Source: HXMU1420-13 sp965249965
GTDB taxonomy: Bacteria; Bacteroidota; Rhodothermia; Balneolales; Balneolaceae
Assembly (NCBI GenBank): GCA_965249965.1
Contig: OZ252262.1
Location: 1,488,001 to 1,552,000, forward strand
Direction: 5' to 3'
Length of the DNA stretch: 64,000 bases
Made by a program: the position numbers and the translations under genes. Below are positions 7,240 through 16,116 of the stretch, piece after piece (positions within the stretch are counted from its first letter, which is position 1; each line of letters starts with the position of its first letter). The notes under the pieces are model-generated. The model was not told the origin of the DNA. It ran no database searches and was given only the letters and a program-made list of their open reading frames with translations.

Positions 7240-8367
7240 ATGTACAGAATACTTGGTTTACTATCAGTTTTAATTATTGGTGCGTCAATCGCACAAGCAC
7301 AAGAAACCCATATCGTTGATTTAGCTGGAACTGGGGATTTCGTAACTATTCATGATGCCGTTGAAGCTGCGGCTTCTGGTGATACTATTCGGGTTCAACC
7401 TGATCAATATGCATTTACTGCCGATCTAGGGCCAGTTAGTGTAGACAAAAGACTCTACATCATTGGTTCTGGATATATGCCGGTAGAAGATGGTGGCACT
7501 GAACTAATTGATATTCCAAATACTGGGTATTTTGATTTAACGGGTTCAGCAGATGGTACCGTAATCAAAGGTTTTAGAGTGAATGGTGCTGCTGAATTCC
7601 TTGACACGGAAAGTGGGACTTCTAATGTAACAATAGAAGAAAATTTATTTATCACAGGTACTAGGGTTTTGGATCTAGTTGGAAGTGCAGATACTGTTCG
7701 CAGTAATATCTTTTTGGGGACAGGTCATCTTGGTTTATATGCCCAAGGCACAAATACACAAATTACTAATAATGTATTTGCAAGAAATGTTGCGAGTTCG
7801 GTCAATCATACACCACTATACATACTAACAGGAACTGGTGTTGTGGTTGCATATAACTTGTTTGTAAACTCACAAAATGTTTATAGAGGAATATGGGTGC
7901 AAGCAGGTGGTGTTGAGATACATTCAAACGGTTTTGCAAACTATCCCGCAACTGGGAGTCTATTAGTAGATCAAGGAGGACTTGCATTTGCAACAAACAA
8001 TGGGTTTTATCAAACCAATAACCAGTCTTTTGGGGAACAAATCGAAACTGGAAATCCAACTTTTGAAAATTATGACCCGGAAAATGAGGATTTTGATCTC
8101 GAGTTCATTGATGAAAATAGTTTCAATTTAAATTTAGCAACAGGCTCAGCTTGGATCGATGCTGGGAGAACTGGTACACCCTACCTAGACTTAGATGGCT
8201 CCAGAAGTGATATCGGCTTATATGCAGGTCCAACTTCATTCAGCGATGGTCGCGGGGCGCCATCAGTACCTGTTGTTATACAATTTCAAGTATCACCAAC
8301 AACGGTTTCACCTTCGGGTACCATTACAATTACAGCTACAGGACGCATTGGCGACGGGAGCAATTAG
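7240..8367 (+). CDS. Secreted right-handed beta-helix protein, apparently C-terminally truncated
   Basis: A 375-residue exported protein: signal peptide residues 1-20 (cleavage near AQA-QE), then the opening typical of pectate-lyase-like beta-helices (GDFVTIHDAVEAAASGDTI) and about nine coils with repeated Asn/Gly turns (SNVTIEENLFITG, ITNNVFARN, VVAYNLFVNS). Around residues 300-335 comes the end cap (AWIDAGRTGTPYLDLDGS). The last 35 residues (from PSVPVVIQF) read like the first strands of an Ig-like domain and then stop. No T9SS sorting tail is present. It heads a co-oriented set of four exported proteins. Carbohydrate binding or lyase activity is possible, but no catalytic residues can be assigned. 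Confidence 0.75.
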   Translation: MYRILGLLSVLIIGASIAQAQETHIVDLAGTGDFVTIHDAVEAAASGDTIRVQPDQYAFTADLGPVSVDKRLYIIGSGYMPVEDGGTELIDIPNTGYFDLTGSADGTVIKGFRVNGAAEFLDTESGTSNVTIEENLFITGTRVLDLVGSADTVRSNIFLGTGHLGLYAQGTNTQITNNVFARNVASSVNHTPLYILTGTGVVVAYNLFVNSQNVYRGIWVQAGGVEIHSNGFANYPATGSLLVDQGGLAFATNNGFYQTNNQSFGEQIETGNPTFENYDPENEDFDLEFIDENSFNLNLATGSAWIDAGRTGTPYLDLDGSRSDIGLYAGPTSFSDGRGAPSVPVVIQFQVSPTTVSPSGTITITATGRIGDGSN

Positions 8368-8419
8368 TAGACAGTCATAACTCGACTTTTCTAATTCAAA
8401 CTCCAAACAGGAATGCGTT

Positions 8420-11400
8420 GTGGAAGTATCAAAATTAAATAAAAAAATATGCGGGATAGGAGCAGTTTGGCTTTTGCTGCTCCTTGGATTTACGCACGTC
8501 TCGATGGCTCAAATAAGCGCTGCCGAATACTACGTAAATTCTGATCCGGGTGCTGGTTCAGCAACGGCGATTGCGAGTCCGGATGATGGAACCTTCGATG
8601 AGTCAAGCGAAGAAGTAACCATAAATCTGGATGTAACCGGATTAGCCGTAGGGCGTCATGTGGTGTATGTACGTTTTCAGGATGCTACTGGAAATTGGGG
8701 AATACCAAAAGGAACGGTATTTACTGTAAGTGATGCACAGGAAATCGTCTTTGAATTAACTGAAGCAGAATATTTCATCGATACTGATCCTGGTGAGGGA
8801 AATGGAACTGCATTTACAACTACTGCTGATGGCGGTTTCGGGGATTATCTTGAAACGGTAACTTCTGAAATAACTTTGCCGGCTTTGTCCGAAGGGCGAC
8901 ATGAGATTTTTGTTCGATTTAAGGATGTAAATGGTCGTTGGGGTTCTCCTCGGGGGCAATCATTCGTTGTGAGTAACCGGGCTGATATTAACTTTACTGT
9001 TGCGGCGGCGGAATATTTCATTGATACCGATCCGGGCAAAGGAAATGGAACACCCATTTCAGCTCCAGCAGATGGAACCTTCGACGAAAAAGTAGAAGAA
9101 ATTGATCTGGATATTAACTTGCCAGGCCTTTCAGAAGGCCGACATACCATTTTTACCCGTTTCCAGAAATCCAATGGTACCTGGGGTGCAAAGCGTGGAT
9201 TTACCTTCACTATACAGGATGGGGAAGAACAAGATCTGACTATCATTGGCGCTGAGTATTTCGTGAATACCGATCCGGGACCAGGAAATGGAACAGCATT
9301 ACCAGCTCCAATTGATGGTACTTTTGATGAAGCGATTGAAGAATTGGAAGCATCCTTTAATGTGGATGGACTTGGCGTAGGCCGGCATTTTGCCTATTTC
9401 CGTGTACAGGGATCAAATGGACGCTGGGGCCTGGCACGCGGGGTTCCATTTCAAGTGGAGGACATCGTATTTATCGATCAGGCAGAATATTACTTCGATT
9501 CTGATCCAGGACAAGGTCAGGGAACGCCCATCACGGTATCTAAAGACGGAAATTTCGATTCTGATTTCGAGGAAATTGACCTGGACATCGACATGAGTAC
9601 AACAGGACTGGAAGTTGGTTTACACACCATGTATATCCGTTTTAAAAACTCAAAAGGCGAATGGAGTAATCCAAGTTCTCGACAAATTACAGTTGAAACA
9701 CGTCCATCCATAGCCGTTTCTGTCGATACACTTCAGTTCGATACAATTGTTGAAGGGGACAGTCTCACCCAAACATTTACTGTGATGAATGAAGGGGATG
9801 CTGAGCTAAATGTAACTAATATCACCTCAAACTTACCCGACTTCACCATTTCGCCAACAACCGGAAGTATTGATGCAAATTCCTCGGATCAACTTACTTT
9901 TACGGTGAAATACAAACCGTTGAGTGCAGGTTCTAAAAATGGAATCATAAGTATTCTGAATAACGACCGTACCGAGACCATTCGAGTTTTAGGAGATGCC
10001 ATTGCAAGAGAACCTATCATGTCTATTGCCATCAACGAAGTTGATTTTGGTACAGTTCTGGTTGGTGATAGTGTCGCACAAGAATTCGCCATTTATAACA
10101 CCGGTTATGATGTACTGAATTTGTCGAATATCTCAGTGAATAACGATGAGTTTCGAGTGAGTCCGAGTAGCGGTACCTTGAATCCTGGAGTGACTTTAAC
10201 CGACAGTTTGGTGATAAATGTGGCGCTCGTTCCTACTTCAGCAGGAGCTAAAAGTGCGACATTATCTTTAGGGGGAAACGTGGCCACGCAGCAAATAAGC
10301 CTAAGTGGCGACGCCCAACTTAATCCGGAGCCAACCATTGCGTTCAACAGCGATAGTCTGGCATTTGGGTCTGTTGAAATTGATGAAAGCAAGCAATTAA
10401 CACTTGAAATTCGAAATTTAGGGACCAACACGCTGAATGTGACCACTTTTAGTGTTTCGGGCTCAGCTTTTAGCAGCTCCTTATCTACCCCGGCAGCTAT
10501 TGAGCGTGGAACCCCGCTACAGGTGCCAATTACGTTTACTCCTAAGTCAGCATCAGCCTTTACTGGAAGTGTTGAAATTGTGAGCAATGACGCAAATAAC
10601 AGCACCACTACGGTAGTGTTTAGTGGGGAAGGTACTGTTGGCCCGCCAGAGAAAATTCTGGCAGTAAACCCGGATTCCCTTGATTTTGGGCTGGTAACTG
10701 TAAATGAATCAACGGAGCAAAGCATCACGCTTATAAATTCTGGAAATGCAACGCTTAAAGTTACCGGAATAAGTTCTGATAACAGCAGTTTCTTCATTTC
10801 GGATGCACCAACTGCCGAGAACCCGCTCTTTATTGAAGCAGAAAGTTCTGAAGATATCGACATAACGTTTGCACCAAGTCAGGGTGGGGAAACTCTTTTT
10901 ACCGGTACGCTTGCAATAAGTAGTGATCGCACCGATAGCAGTGACCCTCTTACCATAAAAGTTCGCGGAACTGGGGTTGATCAACCTACCCCAAATGTAC
11001 AGTTGAGCACCCGACAGCTAGATTTTGGTGAACTAAAATTAGGTGAAAGTGAGACCCTCACTTTTGAGATCACGAACGGCGGAAATGCTGATTTAAACGT
11101 GAGCGATATATTTACGAATGACTCAGATTTTGTGATTTTATCACCATCAAATCCCACATTTTTGCTTCAACCCTCGCAATCACGAGATGTGTTGGTCCAA
11201 TTCGAGCCATCAGAAGTAAGAGTGTACACGAACCGATTGAGTATCACGAGTAACATTGCGACGGAGCAATTAGATTTGCTTGGTAGTGGTGTAACGCTCT
11301 CAACCGGTGTTGATAGTGTGGAAACCCGTACTGAAGATGTAGTAGTAAGTTCAGGTGCTGCAATTCCAATTACCATCAACCCAACTGGGCTTGGTAACTC

Positions 11401-12952
11401 AGGCAGTGTATTCGTTTACTATAAGTCTGGCGGTGGTGGTAGTGTAGCCAGCTATACAAAAGAAGCAATGTTAGCCGGTTCGGGAGGTGCCTATACACTT
11501 TCATTACCTGAAAATATAGCAACGGCAAATGGGGTATCGTATTGGTTCGAGGTATCAGATGGAATTACAACCGTGACATCGCCTGAAGTCACACCTCATT
11601 TAAATCCTTATACCATTAGTGTTTCTATTGATGAAGGAATTACCAGAACGGCACCGCAACCTGCCGGCACTGAGCAAAATTTCTATCGATTAATATCTGT
11701 TCCTTTAGTTGATGTTTCAAACTCAGTGAATACCGTACTTAGTAATTTTGGTGAAGCCGGAATTGATAACTGGAGGCTTTTCAGGTGGCAATCCGGTTCT
11801 TATGTAGAACATTCGGAAAGCGGCTTTGAAGGATTCGCTCCAGGTCGAGGATATTGGTTCATCACCTCAAGCGTTGGTTCAATCCAAACTGGCGCCGGTC
11901 AAAGTGCTGATACCGACGAAGCCTTCAGCATTTTTCTTCAACCGGGCTGGAATATGATTGGCTCGCCGTTTGTGTATGATACCGATTGGGCAAATGCAGA
12001 AATTCCTGCAACAGTCGACAATCTATGGGGCTATGATGGCTCCGGGTTTACAAACATTTCGGTACTTAAACCTTGGGAAGGATACTTTGTAAATAACAAC
12101 TCCAATAATCCGGAAGAACTAAAACTTAGTCCTATTGTGTCAGGTGGAGGTTCAGCAAAAGAGCCACTAGCACATCCGTTTGATGTTGATGATGGATGGT
12201 CGATTCAGCTTAAATCGAGATCAGGACTGGTTGAAGACAATTACAACTTTGCTGGAGCCATGCAATCAGCAGATGATTTAAGTGACGAACATGATGTGGC
12301 AAATGCACCAAATCAACCCGGTGAATATTTAAGCCTAGGCTTGGTTAATGATCAGGTTTCAGGAACAAAACTTTCGATTGATGCTCGTTCACCAAATACC
12401 GATGGCCATGTCTGGGACTTTGAAATTCTATCGAATTCCAGCGATGAACACATTCAAATTGATGCGATCATTCAGGGTGAATTGCCTTCAAATTTCCACC
12501 TAGTTGTATTCGACAAAGATCAAAAAACGGTTTGGGCTTTGGATGAATATCAAACGAATAACCGTACGATTCGTAGTGGAATGGGAGCAGAAATTAAACG
12601 CTCGTTCCGTTTAGTTGCAGGAACTGAGGAATTTATCGCAGAACACAATTTGGGAATCAAGGATATTCCATCAGTTTTTGAATTGAAGAATAATTACCCA
12701 AATCCTTTTAATCCTTCTACAACTATCGTATTTGGTTTACCGGAAGCATCTGTGGTTACCATAGAAGTGTTTAACACACTTGGGCAAAAAGTTGCCACCT
12801 TAATTAACAACGAAATGGATGCGGGTTATCATGATTTCATTTGGGATGCATCTCGGGTTTCATCCGGTGTGTACTTTTATCGAATGAATGCAAAAGCACT
12901 CCATTCAGATGCCCAATTTACCAAACTCCAAAAAATGACATTGATCAAATAA
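8420..12952 (+). CDS. Giant secreted repeat protein with T9SS type A sorting domain
   Basis: A 1510-residue cell-surface or secreted protein. GTG start, with AGGA seven bases upstream. Signal peptide about 1-30 (MAQ). Five repeats of about 81 residues follow, starting near residues 35, 116, 197, 278 and 354, each with AEYFxDTDPGxGxGT, DGTFDE and RHxxYxRFxxxNGxWG. Next come five ASPM/SPD-2/Hydin-like (choice-of-anchor D) domains, about 430-970, each opening with xxLxFGxVxxGES. A roughly 450-residue region with WNMIGSPF and YPDNLW-like beta motifs follows. The C-terminal 85 residues form a T9SS sorting domain (NNYPNPFNPSTTI, then VFNTLGQKV and SGVYFYRM). The T9SS machinery would cleave the tail and anchor or release the protein. 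Eighteen bases separate it from the CsgG-like gene. Adhesion or matrix structure is a guess. Confidence 0.85.
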   Translation: MEVSKLNKKICGIGAVWLLLLLGFTHVSMAQISAAEYYVNSDPGAGSATAIASPDDGTFDESSEEVTINLDVTGLAVGRHVVYVRFQDATGNWGIPKGTVFTVSDAQEIVFELTEAEYFIDTDPGEGNGTAFTTTADGGFGDYLETVTSEITLPALSEGRHEIFVRFKDVNGRWGSPRGQSFVVSNRADINFTVAAAEYFIDTDPGKGNGTPISAPADGTFDEKVEEIDLDINLPGLSEGRHTIFTRFQKSNGTWGAKRGFTFTIQDGEEQDLTIIGAEYFVNTDPGPGNGTALPAPIDGTFDEAIEELEASFNVDGLGVGRHFAYFRVQGSNGRWGLARGVPFQVEDIVFIDQAEYYFDSDPGQGQGTPITVSKDGNFDSDFEEIDLDIDMSTTGLEVGLHTMYIRFKNSKGEWSNPSSRQITVETRPSIAVSVDTLQFDTIVEGDSLTQTFTVMNEGDAELNVTNITSNLPDFTISPTTGSIDANSSDQLTFTVKYKPLSAGSKNGIISILNNDRTETIRVLGDAIAREPIMSIAINEVDFGTVLVGDSVAQEFAIYNTGYDVLNLSNISVNNDEFRVSPSSGTLNPGVTLTDSLVINVALVPTSAGAKSATLSLGGNVATQQISLSGDAQLNPEPTIAFNSDSLAFGSVEIDESKQLTLEIRNLGTNTLNVTTFSVSGSAFSSSLSTPAAIERGTPLQVPITFTPKSASAFTGSVEIVSNDANNSTTTVVFSGEGTVGPPEKILAVNPDSLDFGLVTVNESTEQSITLINSGNATLKVTGISSDNSSFFISDAPTAENPLFIEAESSEDIDITFAPSQGGETLFTGTLAISSDRTDSSDPLTIKVRGTGVDQPTPNVQLSTRQLDFGELKLGESETLTFEITNGGNADLNVSDIFTNDSDFVILSPSNPTFLLQPSQSRDVLVQFEPSEVRVYTNRLSITSNIATEQLDLLGSGVTLSTGVDSVETRTEDVVVSSGAAIPITINPTGLGNSGSVFVYYKSGGGGSVASYTKEAMLAGSGGAYTLSLPENIATANGVSYWFEVSDGITTVTSPEVTPHLNPYTISVSIDEGITRTAPQPAGTEQNFYRLISVPLVDVSNSVNTVLSNFGEAGIDNWRLFRWQSGSYVEHSESGFEGFAPGRGYWFITSSVGSIQTGAGQSADTDEAFSIFLQPGWNMIGSPFVYDTDWANAEIPATVDNLWGYDGSGFTNISVLKPWEGYFVNNNSNNPEELKLSPIVSGGGSAKEPLAHPFDVDDGWSIQLKSRSGLVEDNYNFAGAMQSADDLSDEHDVANAPNQPGEYLSLGLVNDQVSGTKLSIDARSPNTDGHVWDFEILSNSSDEHIQIDAIIQGELPSNFHLVVFDKDQKTVWALDEYQTNNRTIRSGMGAEIKRSFRLVAGTEEFIAEHNLGIKDIPSVFELKNNYPNPFNPSTTIVFGLPEASVVTIEVFNTLGQKVATLINNEMDAGYHDFIWDASRVSSGVYFYRMNAKALHSDAQFTKLQKMTLIK

Positions 12953-12970
12953 TCAGCAGTGAGGAAACAC

Positions 12971-13582
12971 ATGAAAATAAGAAATATATGTATGAAAACT
13001 TTGGTGCTGATGTTGCTCGTTGGGTTTGCATCTACAGAAATGTTAGCACAGGAAAGGTTAGCAGTTTTCGATTTTAACGTAACTTCTGGAATGACCGATG
13101 AAACGGCCATTACTTTAACCAATCGATTTCGAAATGAAATGGCAAAAGCCCCTCAATACACCATGGTTGAGCGATCTGCAATCGAGCAAGTGCTTCAAGA
13201 GCAGCGATTTTCGGTATCAGATATCGCTAACCCCGAAACAGCGATTCAATTGGGGGATCTTCTTTCCGCTGATAAAATTATTGTAGGCGACATCGGAAAA
13301 GTGGGTCAGACCTATTCCATATTTGTTCGCCTTATTGATGCTCAATCCGGTTCGATTGATAAATCAGAAACGCTGGAGTATCGCGGTGCCCAGGATGGAT
13401 TACTTTCTGAGTTGGACGTTCTGGCCCAAAAACTTTCGGGCACGTATGTAAAAAAGAAAAAAAGAGGCTGGCTATACCTAACTGGTTTAGCTTTGGTAGG
13501 TGGTGCCGCTACCTATGTATTGACACAAAGTGATGGCGGGTCTGCCGGGCTACCATTGCCACCAGGCCCACCAGATAATTAA
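12971..13582 (+). CDS. CsgG/HfaB-like exported protein
   Basis: A 203-residue exported protein. I chose the ATG at 12971 over the upstream GTG at 12959 because GAGGA lies six bases before it. Signal peptide roughly residues 1-26 (MLAQ-ER). The mature part opens with LAVFDFNVTSGMTDETA, then LTNRFRNEMAKAPQYTMVER and GDLLSADKIIVGDIGKVGQTY, the order seen in CsgG/FlgO-like domains. There is no lipobox Cys, unlike curli CsgG. The C-terminus has a KKKKRGWLYLTG segment with a hydrophobic helix and a Gly/Pro-rich tail. CsgG proper forms an outer-membrane export pore; whether this one does is unknown. The next gene is LPP20-like, and CsgG-like plus LPP20-like pairs are common in Gram-negatives. Confidence 0.75.
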   Translation: MKIRNICMKTLVLMLLVGFASTEMLAQERLAVFDFNVTSGMTDETAITLTNRFRNEMAKAPQYTMVERSAIEQVLQEQRFSVSDIANPETAIQLGDLLSADKIIVGDIGKVGQTYSIFVRLIDAQSGSIDKSETLEYRGAQDGLLSELDVLAQKLSGTYVKKKKRGWLYLTGLALVGGAATYVLTQSDGGSAGLPLPPGPPDN

Positions 13583-13601
13583 TAAATAGGGGGAAGACAG
13601 G

Positions 13602-14975
13602 ATGTTGATCAAACGCTTCACTGAATTTCTGTGCATCGTATTGTGGGTAACAATAACGGGCTGGATTGCTCCAACCGTGAACGCACAAGAGAAGCCGGTT
13701 TGGCTCAACGAGTATCCTGCCGACCCCCGTTATTATAATGGTGTTGGTAGCGCCATCAAAGCGGATGGTGGAAATTACCAACAAATTGCCAGAGAAAGCG
13801 CATTAGCCGAGCTAATATCACAAATAGAGGTTAATGTTTCCAGTACCATGCAATTAATGGAGCAAGAACAGGGAGGCAATTACGAGAGTTTTTTCGAAGC
13901 CTTCACTCAAACTCAAGCTCGAAAGACAATAGAAAATTTTGAGATCGTTGATTCTTTTGATGATGGTGAAGAATTCTGGATGTACATCCGACTTTCTAAA
14001 AGGGACTATGAGCGGCGTTTGCAGGAAAAAATGGAGATAGCGAAAAGTCAGGCTGCTACAGCATTAACATCAGGCAGAACAGCGTACAGCAATGGTGAGC
14101 TCGAAAAAGCTCTTTCAAGTTTTTCAAATGGATTGAACGATATAGCGCCTTATATCGACAGATCGATGAATGCTACTATAGATGGCGAAAACATCGATTT
14201 ATTCGGTGAGTTACGATCTGCATTACAAGATGTCGTTTCTAATTATCGAGTCTCAACATCTGAAGGACCGTCGTCTGGTCAGGTTGGAAAACCAGGGGAG
14301 GCCCCATTTACACTGCGATTAGAATACAAAGATTCTGGTGAACCAGTAGAAGGTGTTCCAATTGGATTCCGATTTCTAAGAGGTGGCGGTGATTTTGCAC
14401 CTGCGATTTTAACAAATTCAAATGGAGAGGTGTCCGTAGAACTTAGAAAAATTACAGCACCGGATGCCATGCAAATTGTGAATGGTGGTATTTCATTTGC
14501 ATCGTTTTCTAATGATGAAACCACGGAATTCATCACAAGTATTTTCGATGGAATTAATGCACCAAGCGCCAGATATGTTTTACGAGTGAGCGGAGTTCCA
14601 ATTTATATGGAATATAGCGAACAGTTTTTGGGGCAAAATCGCACTTCAGAATACTTTCAACCAGTGGTGAAAGAGCTATTTACTGAAGCTGGATACACAT
14701 TTATTGAAGATTTAAATAACGCTGAAATTTACCTGGAAGTAGAAGCAGCCACACGAGAAGGAAGCGAGACTTATGGCATTTATTCTGCATTTGTTAGCTA
14801 TAAAATTACCGCAACTAATATGCTTACCGGTCAGGTAGAAGCCACTTATTCGGATACCGATATCAAAGGTTTAAGTGATACCTACGAAAAGGCTGCGGCA
14901 AAAGCATTTGAGGCTGCAATAGACCGATTACGATCTGAAATCTTGCCAAATTTGATCGAACAAATTCAAAAATAG
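13602..14975 (+). CDS. LPP20-like exported protein with an internal Ig-like domain
   Basis: A 457-residue exported protein with a signal peptide about 1-29 (VNAQ-EK), preceded by a strong Shine-Dalgarno (GGGGGA). The mature N-terminus matches the LPP20 pattern: KPVWLNEYPADPRYYNGVGSA, then a helix of RESALAELISQIEV and a strand with FWMYIRLSKRDYE. There is no lipobox Cys, so it is not an obvious lipoprotein. Residues about 225-300 resemble a bacterial Ig-like domain (PVEGVPIGFRF, TNSNGEVSVEL). The C-terminal 130 residues form a second alpha/beta domain (YMEYSEQFLGQ to LRSEILPNLIE). It sits 19 bp after the CsgG-like gene, so the two products probably act together at the envelope. The biochemical role is unknown. 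Confidence 0.7.
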   Translation: MLIKRFTEFLCIVLWVTITGWIAPTVNAQEKPVWLNEYPADPRYYNGVGSAIKADGGNYQQIARESALAELISQIEVNVSSTMQLMEQEQGGNYESFFEAFTQTQARKTIENFEIVDSFDDGEEFWMYIRLSKRDYERRLQEKMEIAKSQAATALTSGRTAYSNGELEKALSSFSNGLNDIAPYIDRSMNATIDGENIDLFGELRSALQDVVSNYRVSTSEGPSSGQVGKPGEAPFTLRLEYKDSGEPVEGVPIGFRFLRGGGDFAPAILTNSNGEVSVELRKITAPDAMQIVNGGISFASFSNDETTEFITSIFDGINAPSARYVLRVSGVPIYMEYSEQFLGQNRTSEYFQPVVKELFTEAGYTFIEDLNNAEIYLEVEAATREGSETYGIYSAFVSYKITATNMLTGQVEATYSDTDIKGLSDTYEKAAAKAFEAAIDRLRSEILPNLIEQIQK

Positions 14976-14995
14976 AAATTGATAACTTTTTTTAA

Positions 14996-15021
14996 AGGAT
15001 TGTTGGAATAGTCCTATTTTT
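14996..15021 (+). terminator. Weak intrinsic terminator after the surface-protein operon
   Basis: AGGATT (14996-15001) can pair with AGTCCT (15010-15015) around an 8-nt loop, followed by ATTTTT. The six-pair stem with one G-T wobble is modest. It lies between the LPP20-like gene and the CNNM gene start at 15028. Confidence 0.4.
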
Positions 15022-15027
15022 GGGGAT

Positions 15028-16116
15028 ATGGGATTATTACTGTTTTATCTATTTCTCGCCCTAGGCGTTTCTTTTTTATGCTCCATTCTTGAGGCAGTTT
15101 TGTTATCGATTACACCATCGTATGTAGTGCTGAAAGAACAAGATCAGCCAAGAGTAGGCGCTATTCTTAAGAAACTAAAAGAGAATATCGATCGTCCTCT
15201 TTCGGCTATTCTCACGCTTAATACTATTGCACATACGGTAGGAGCGGCCGGAGTTGGTGCACAAGCGTTAGTTGTATTTGGTGATGCCTATGTTAGCATA
15301 ATATCAGCTGTTCTTACGCTGTTAATATTGGTTTTATCTGAGATCATCCCAAAGACCTTAGGGGCCACTTTTTGGAAAGAACTAGCATCATTTTCGGCTC
15401 GTATTATAAACTTTTTGATCGTCGCCACCTATCCATTTGTGAAACTGTCGGAGTTTATAACTGCAACCATTAATTCGAATAAATCAGAACCGACGATAAG
15501 CAGAGAAGAATTTTCAGCGATGGCTGATCAAGGGGTGCAGGAAGGAATATTTGAAGAAGGCGAATCAAATGTTTTTAAGAACCTGATTGCGTTTAGCTCG
15601 CTCAAAGTAAAAGACATTATGACACCCAGAATTGTTGTAATGAAGTTCCCGGAGTCTCTAACTATTGAAGAAGCGCTTGCTCAAAAAGAAAAAATGAGAG
15701 TCTCCAGATTCCCGGTCTTTAAAAGAAATGAAGAAGATATTACCGGGTTTATTCTAAAAATTGATATGTATGAACAAGTGGCATCCGGCAATAAATCAGC
15801 GAAACTTGAAACTATTAAACGAGAAGTACTAATAATCCCAGAGACTGCAACGCTGAAAATTTTACTACAAAGTCTTCTTGAAAAACAAGAGCATATTGCT
15901 GTAGTAGTAGATGAATATGGTGGTCTCGCCGGCGTCGTGACTATGGAGGATGTTATCGAGACACTCCTCGGAATCGAAATTGTTGATGAAATTGACGACA
16001 TCGAAGATATGCAACACTTAGCTCGTGAAAAGTGGGCGAATAGGGCTAAAAAATTGGGCATTGTGCTTCCAAACGAAGAAAGTACTATGCCAGATGAACG
16101 GTTATCAGAAAACTGA
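15028..16116 (+). CDS. CNNM/CBS-domain membrane protein (hemolysin C family)
   Basis: A 362-residue protein with an N-terminal CNNM (DUF21) membrane domain, about residues 1-165 with four hydrophobic segments, including the family motif LSEIIPKTLGA. Two CBS domains follow (about 195-320), ending in VVVDEYGGLAGVVTMEDVIETLLG. The C-terminal CorC_HlyC domain of many relatives is missing. Relatives transport or regulate Mg2+ or Co2+; the hemolysin name is historical. The last 12 bp overlap the end of the convergent aspartokinase gene, leaving no room for a separate terminator. Confidence 0.9.
   Translation: MGLLLFYLFLALGVSFLCSILEAVLLSITPSYVVLKEQDQPRVGAILKKLKENIDRPLSAILTLNTIAHTVGAAGVGAQALVVFGDAYVSIISAVLTLLILVLSEIIPKTLGATFWKELASFSARIINFLIVATYPFVKLSEFITATINSNKSEPTISREEFSAMADQGVQEGIFEEGESNVFKNLIAFSSLKVKDIMTPRIVVMKFPESLTIEEALAQKEKMRVSRFPVFKRNEEDITGFILKIDMYEQVASGNKSAKLETIKREVLIIPETATLKILLQSLLEKQEHIAVVVDEYGGLAGVVTMEDVIETLLGIEIVDEIDDIEDMQHLAREKWANRAKKLGIVLPNEESTMPDERLSEN

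Noticed and set aside
10105..10863. 252-codon open frame on the minus strand
   Set aside because: Lies entirely within the giant repeat protein, whose domains, signal peptide and T9SS tail are clear. The minus frame has no recognisable domain.
12959..12970. GTG start upstream of the CsgG-like gene
   Set aside because: GAGGA six bases before the ATG at 12971 makes the ATG the better start.
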